17,101 nt of DNA, taken from Pyrinomonadaceae bacterium. GTDB taxonomy: Bacteria > Acidobacteriota > Blastocatellia > Pyrinomonadales > Pyrinomonadaceae. The translations under genes and the position numbers were made by a program. This document shows, piece by piece, positions 15,466-17,101 of this stretch. Where the stretch lies: contig JACCTF010000675.1 in NCBI GenBank assembly GCA_013812565.1, positions 1-17,101 on the forward strand. The letters run 5' to 3'. The notes beneath the pieces were generated by a model that was not told where the DNA came from, searched no databases, and worked only from the letters and a program-made list of their open reading frames with translations. Position 1 is the first letter of the stretch, and each line of letters begins with the position of its first letter.

Positions 15466-17101
15466 ATGAACAAATTGCGCTTCCTCTGCGGATACAGCTT
15501 TAGGTGTTTATTCATCGTATGCGCTCTCTGGTTGCTGGCCCCTTCAGCCAGCGCACAGTTCAGCAGCGGTGTTCAGGGAGTTGTCCAAGATACCTCGCGG
15601 GCGGTGGTGCCGAATGCAAACATCAAGCTGCGGAACGTCCAGACCAGCATTTCGCAGGAAACCAAGACCAACGAATCAGGCTATTTTCGATTCTCCAGTC
15701 TCCCGCCGGGCGACTATGAAGTGACGGCAGAGGTCACAGGCTTTCAAACAAAGATTCAGACGGTAACGCTCACGACTGGTCAGAACCGCGATCTCAACTT
15801 CGACCTGGAGCCGGGACAACTCGCCGCCGAGACGGTGAATGTAACGACGGAAGCGCCGCCGCTGGATACGGCTGAAACGCGCGTGCAGCTTACCTTGGAG
15901 GCGACAAAGCTGCGTGACCTGCCGCTGCAGAACAACAGCATCTTCCCGCTCATGGCGCTCGCGCCCGGCGTCACCGGCACGAACCCCGCGACGGACAACT
16001 TCAACCCTGAGTATTTCTCCGGCATGAGCGCCAACGGCCGCAGCGCTGCCGGGAACACGTTTAACGTCGATGGGCTAAGCGTGACGAGCAACATCACTAA
16101 CGGCACGTCGAATCTCGCGCCCAATCCGGAAGCCATTCAGGAAGTGACAATTGAGACCAACACATTTCGGGCTGACCAGGGATTGGGCAGTTCCATCGTC
16201 GTCTCTGTCACCACCAAGTCGGGAACGAACGATTTCCACGGGGCCGCCAACTATTGGTTCACCAATCAGAAATTGCGCGCTCGCACCAGTCTTCCGTTTA
16301 TCGCTCGTTACGCTCCCTTCTCACGCAAGGATTTTAGCGGCGCAATCGGCGGCCCCGTCTTCCTGCCGAAGTTCGGCGAGGGTGGAAAAGGCTATTACGA
16401 TGGCCGAAATAAAACCTTCTTCTTCGCCGCCGTGGAAAAGCTTCGCTCCACTAACGCCTTAACCGGCGTGGAGACTTACGAAGCGCCGGAGTTCGTCGCC
16501 TTCGCTCGTCAGAACTTTCCGAACACAATCGGCACCAACCTCTTGACCAATTTCCCGGTTAATGGTCCCGTGCAGACTAATGTCCTGAGGCGCGCGCAGG
16601 ATACTTTCCCCACCACTTGCGGCACACCGGCCACAGCCAACATACCGTGCAATCTGCCCTTGGTGGTTCAGGGCACCTGGAGTCGCTCGCCGTTTCGCAA
16701 CGGTCTGCAATACAACTTTCGCGGCGACCAGTATGTAGGGACGAAAGACCGTTTCTATGCGAGCTTCAGTCGGTCGCAATCTGATCAAGAAATTCTCGTC
16801 AATCGCTCGGCGTTCAATAACACTGAAGGTCGTTTCGTTAATGCTTTTCAGGCCAACTGGACGCACACCTTCAGCCCCACCGTGCTAAACGAATTCGCTT
16901 TCTCCTACAACAAGGTGCAGGGTGAAAACGGCATCGGCATCCCGCTTCGCATTCCCTCAATCAGCATTCAGGGCAGCACCGGCACCGGCGCGGGCTTCGC
17001 CGGTTCCTTCCTTCAGCACAACTATAATTGGCGGGAGGTCGTAACCTGGGTGAGGGGCAATCACACACTGAAGATCGGCGGCACCTACTACACGGGCGAC
17101 G
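15466..17101 (+). CDS. TonB-dependent receptor with N-terminal carboxypeptidase-regulatory-like domain (3' end missing)
   Basis: The first 545 codons of a large outer-membrane receptor run off the right edge. A signal peptide ends near residue 30 (LLAPSASA, then QFSSG). Residues about 31-115 form a carboxypeptidase-regulatory-like beta domain (GVQGVVQDTSRAVVPNANI, then FSSLPPGDYEVTAEVTGFQT). From about 125 the plug domain follows (LRDLPLQNN, ALAPGVTG, MSANGRSAAGNTFNVDGL, EVTIETNTFRADQG, VSVTTKSGTNDFHG). The first barrel strands (YNFRGDQYVGTKDRFYASFSRS) come after it. This is the receptor type greatly expanded in Acidobacteriota and importing polymers or other large substrates with TonB energy. 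ATG 15466 has AAGGAG upstream, 12 bases away, a little far. Divergence from a LacI regulator suggests a carbohydrate substrate. No lipoprotein SusD partner is seen in the window. Confidence 0.93.
   Translation, partial: MNKLRFLCGYSFRCLFIVCALWLLAPSASAQFSSGVQGVVQDTSRAVVPNANIKLRNVQTSISQETKTNESGYFRFSSLPPGDYEVTAEVTGFQTKIQTVTLTTGQNRDLNFDLEPGQLAAETVNVTTEAPPLDTAETRVQLTLEATKLRDLPLQNNSIFPLMALAPGVTGTNPATDNFNPEYFSGMSANGRSAAGNTFNVDGLSVTSNITNGTSNLAPNPEAIQEVTIETNTFRADQGLGSSIVVSVTTKSGTNDFHGAANYWFTNQKLRARTSLPFIARYAPFSRKDFSGAIGGPVFLPKFGEGGKGYYDGRNKTFFFAAVEKLRSTNALTGVETYEAPEFVAFARQNFPNTIGTNLLTNFPVNGPVQTNVLRRAQDTFPTTCGTPATANIPCNLPLVVQGTWSRSPFRNGLQYNFRGDQYVGTKDRFYASFSRSQSDQEILVNRSAFNNTEGRFVNAFQANWTHTFSPTVLNEFAFSYNKVQGENGIGIPLRIPSISIQGSTGTGAGFAGSFLQHNYNWREVVTWVRGNHTLKIGGTYYTGD

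Noticed and set aside
1..17101. CRISPR arrays, tRNA or rRNA genes
   Set aside because: No regularly spaced repeats, cloverleaf-like sequence or conserved rRNA stretch was seen on either strand.

Overview
The window looks like a chromosomal piece of an Acidobacteriota genome, probably of the Blastocatellia type. This is inferred from the large TonB-dependent receptor at the right edge, which has an N-terminal carboxypeptidase-regulatory-like domain, together with a Tat-exported sugar isomerase-like protein, a GMC sugar-type oxidoreductase and an orphan PilZ protein. No rRNA, tRNA or CRISPR array was seen.

Layout. (1) 1-2450 looks accessory: the tail of a small GNAT acetyltransferase, a catalytically complete tyrosine recombinase, an atypical PilZ protein, and an overlapping short frame that starts like a PAS domain but is lost at a 97-bp element bounded by perfect 15-bp inverted repeats (2348-2444). 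(2) 2496-6237 is a metabolic block. A GMC oxidoreductase with a four-cysteine cluster (minus strand) is divergent from an NmrA-type NAD(P)-binding protein and a Tat-signal sugar phosphate isomerase/epimerase-like protein. (3) 6413-9157 has a trans-aconitate-methyltransferase-like SAM enzyme (minus) divergent from a fused aminodeoxychorismate synthase I / aminodeoxychorismate lyase (pabB-pabC, folate pathway). (4) 9223-11965 is a copper-export unit on the minus strand: a promoter with MerR-type spacing and an imperfect dyad, then copA, then a 27-residue one-helix protein 18 bp downstream. (5) 12025-13911 holds a YqaA-like membrane protein, a DUF1801 protein and a YceH protein. (6) 14115-17101 is a LacI-family regulator divergent from a TonB-dependent receptor that runs off the right edge. 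The 343-bp gap between them has a CpG-centred LacI-type dyad, a tandem 12-bp repeat and a sigma70-like promoter, consistent with regulated uptake of a carbohydrate or similar substrate.

Most of the window is ordinary metabolism. The items most worth a second look are the inverted-repeat element with the PAS remnant, the cysteine-cluster GMC enzyme that lacks the usual C-terminal Asn/His, the tiny membrane protein behind copA with its MerR-like operator, and the LacI/TonB-receptor control region. I did not find convincing evidence of a wholly new multi-gene system.
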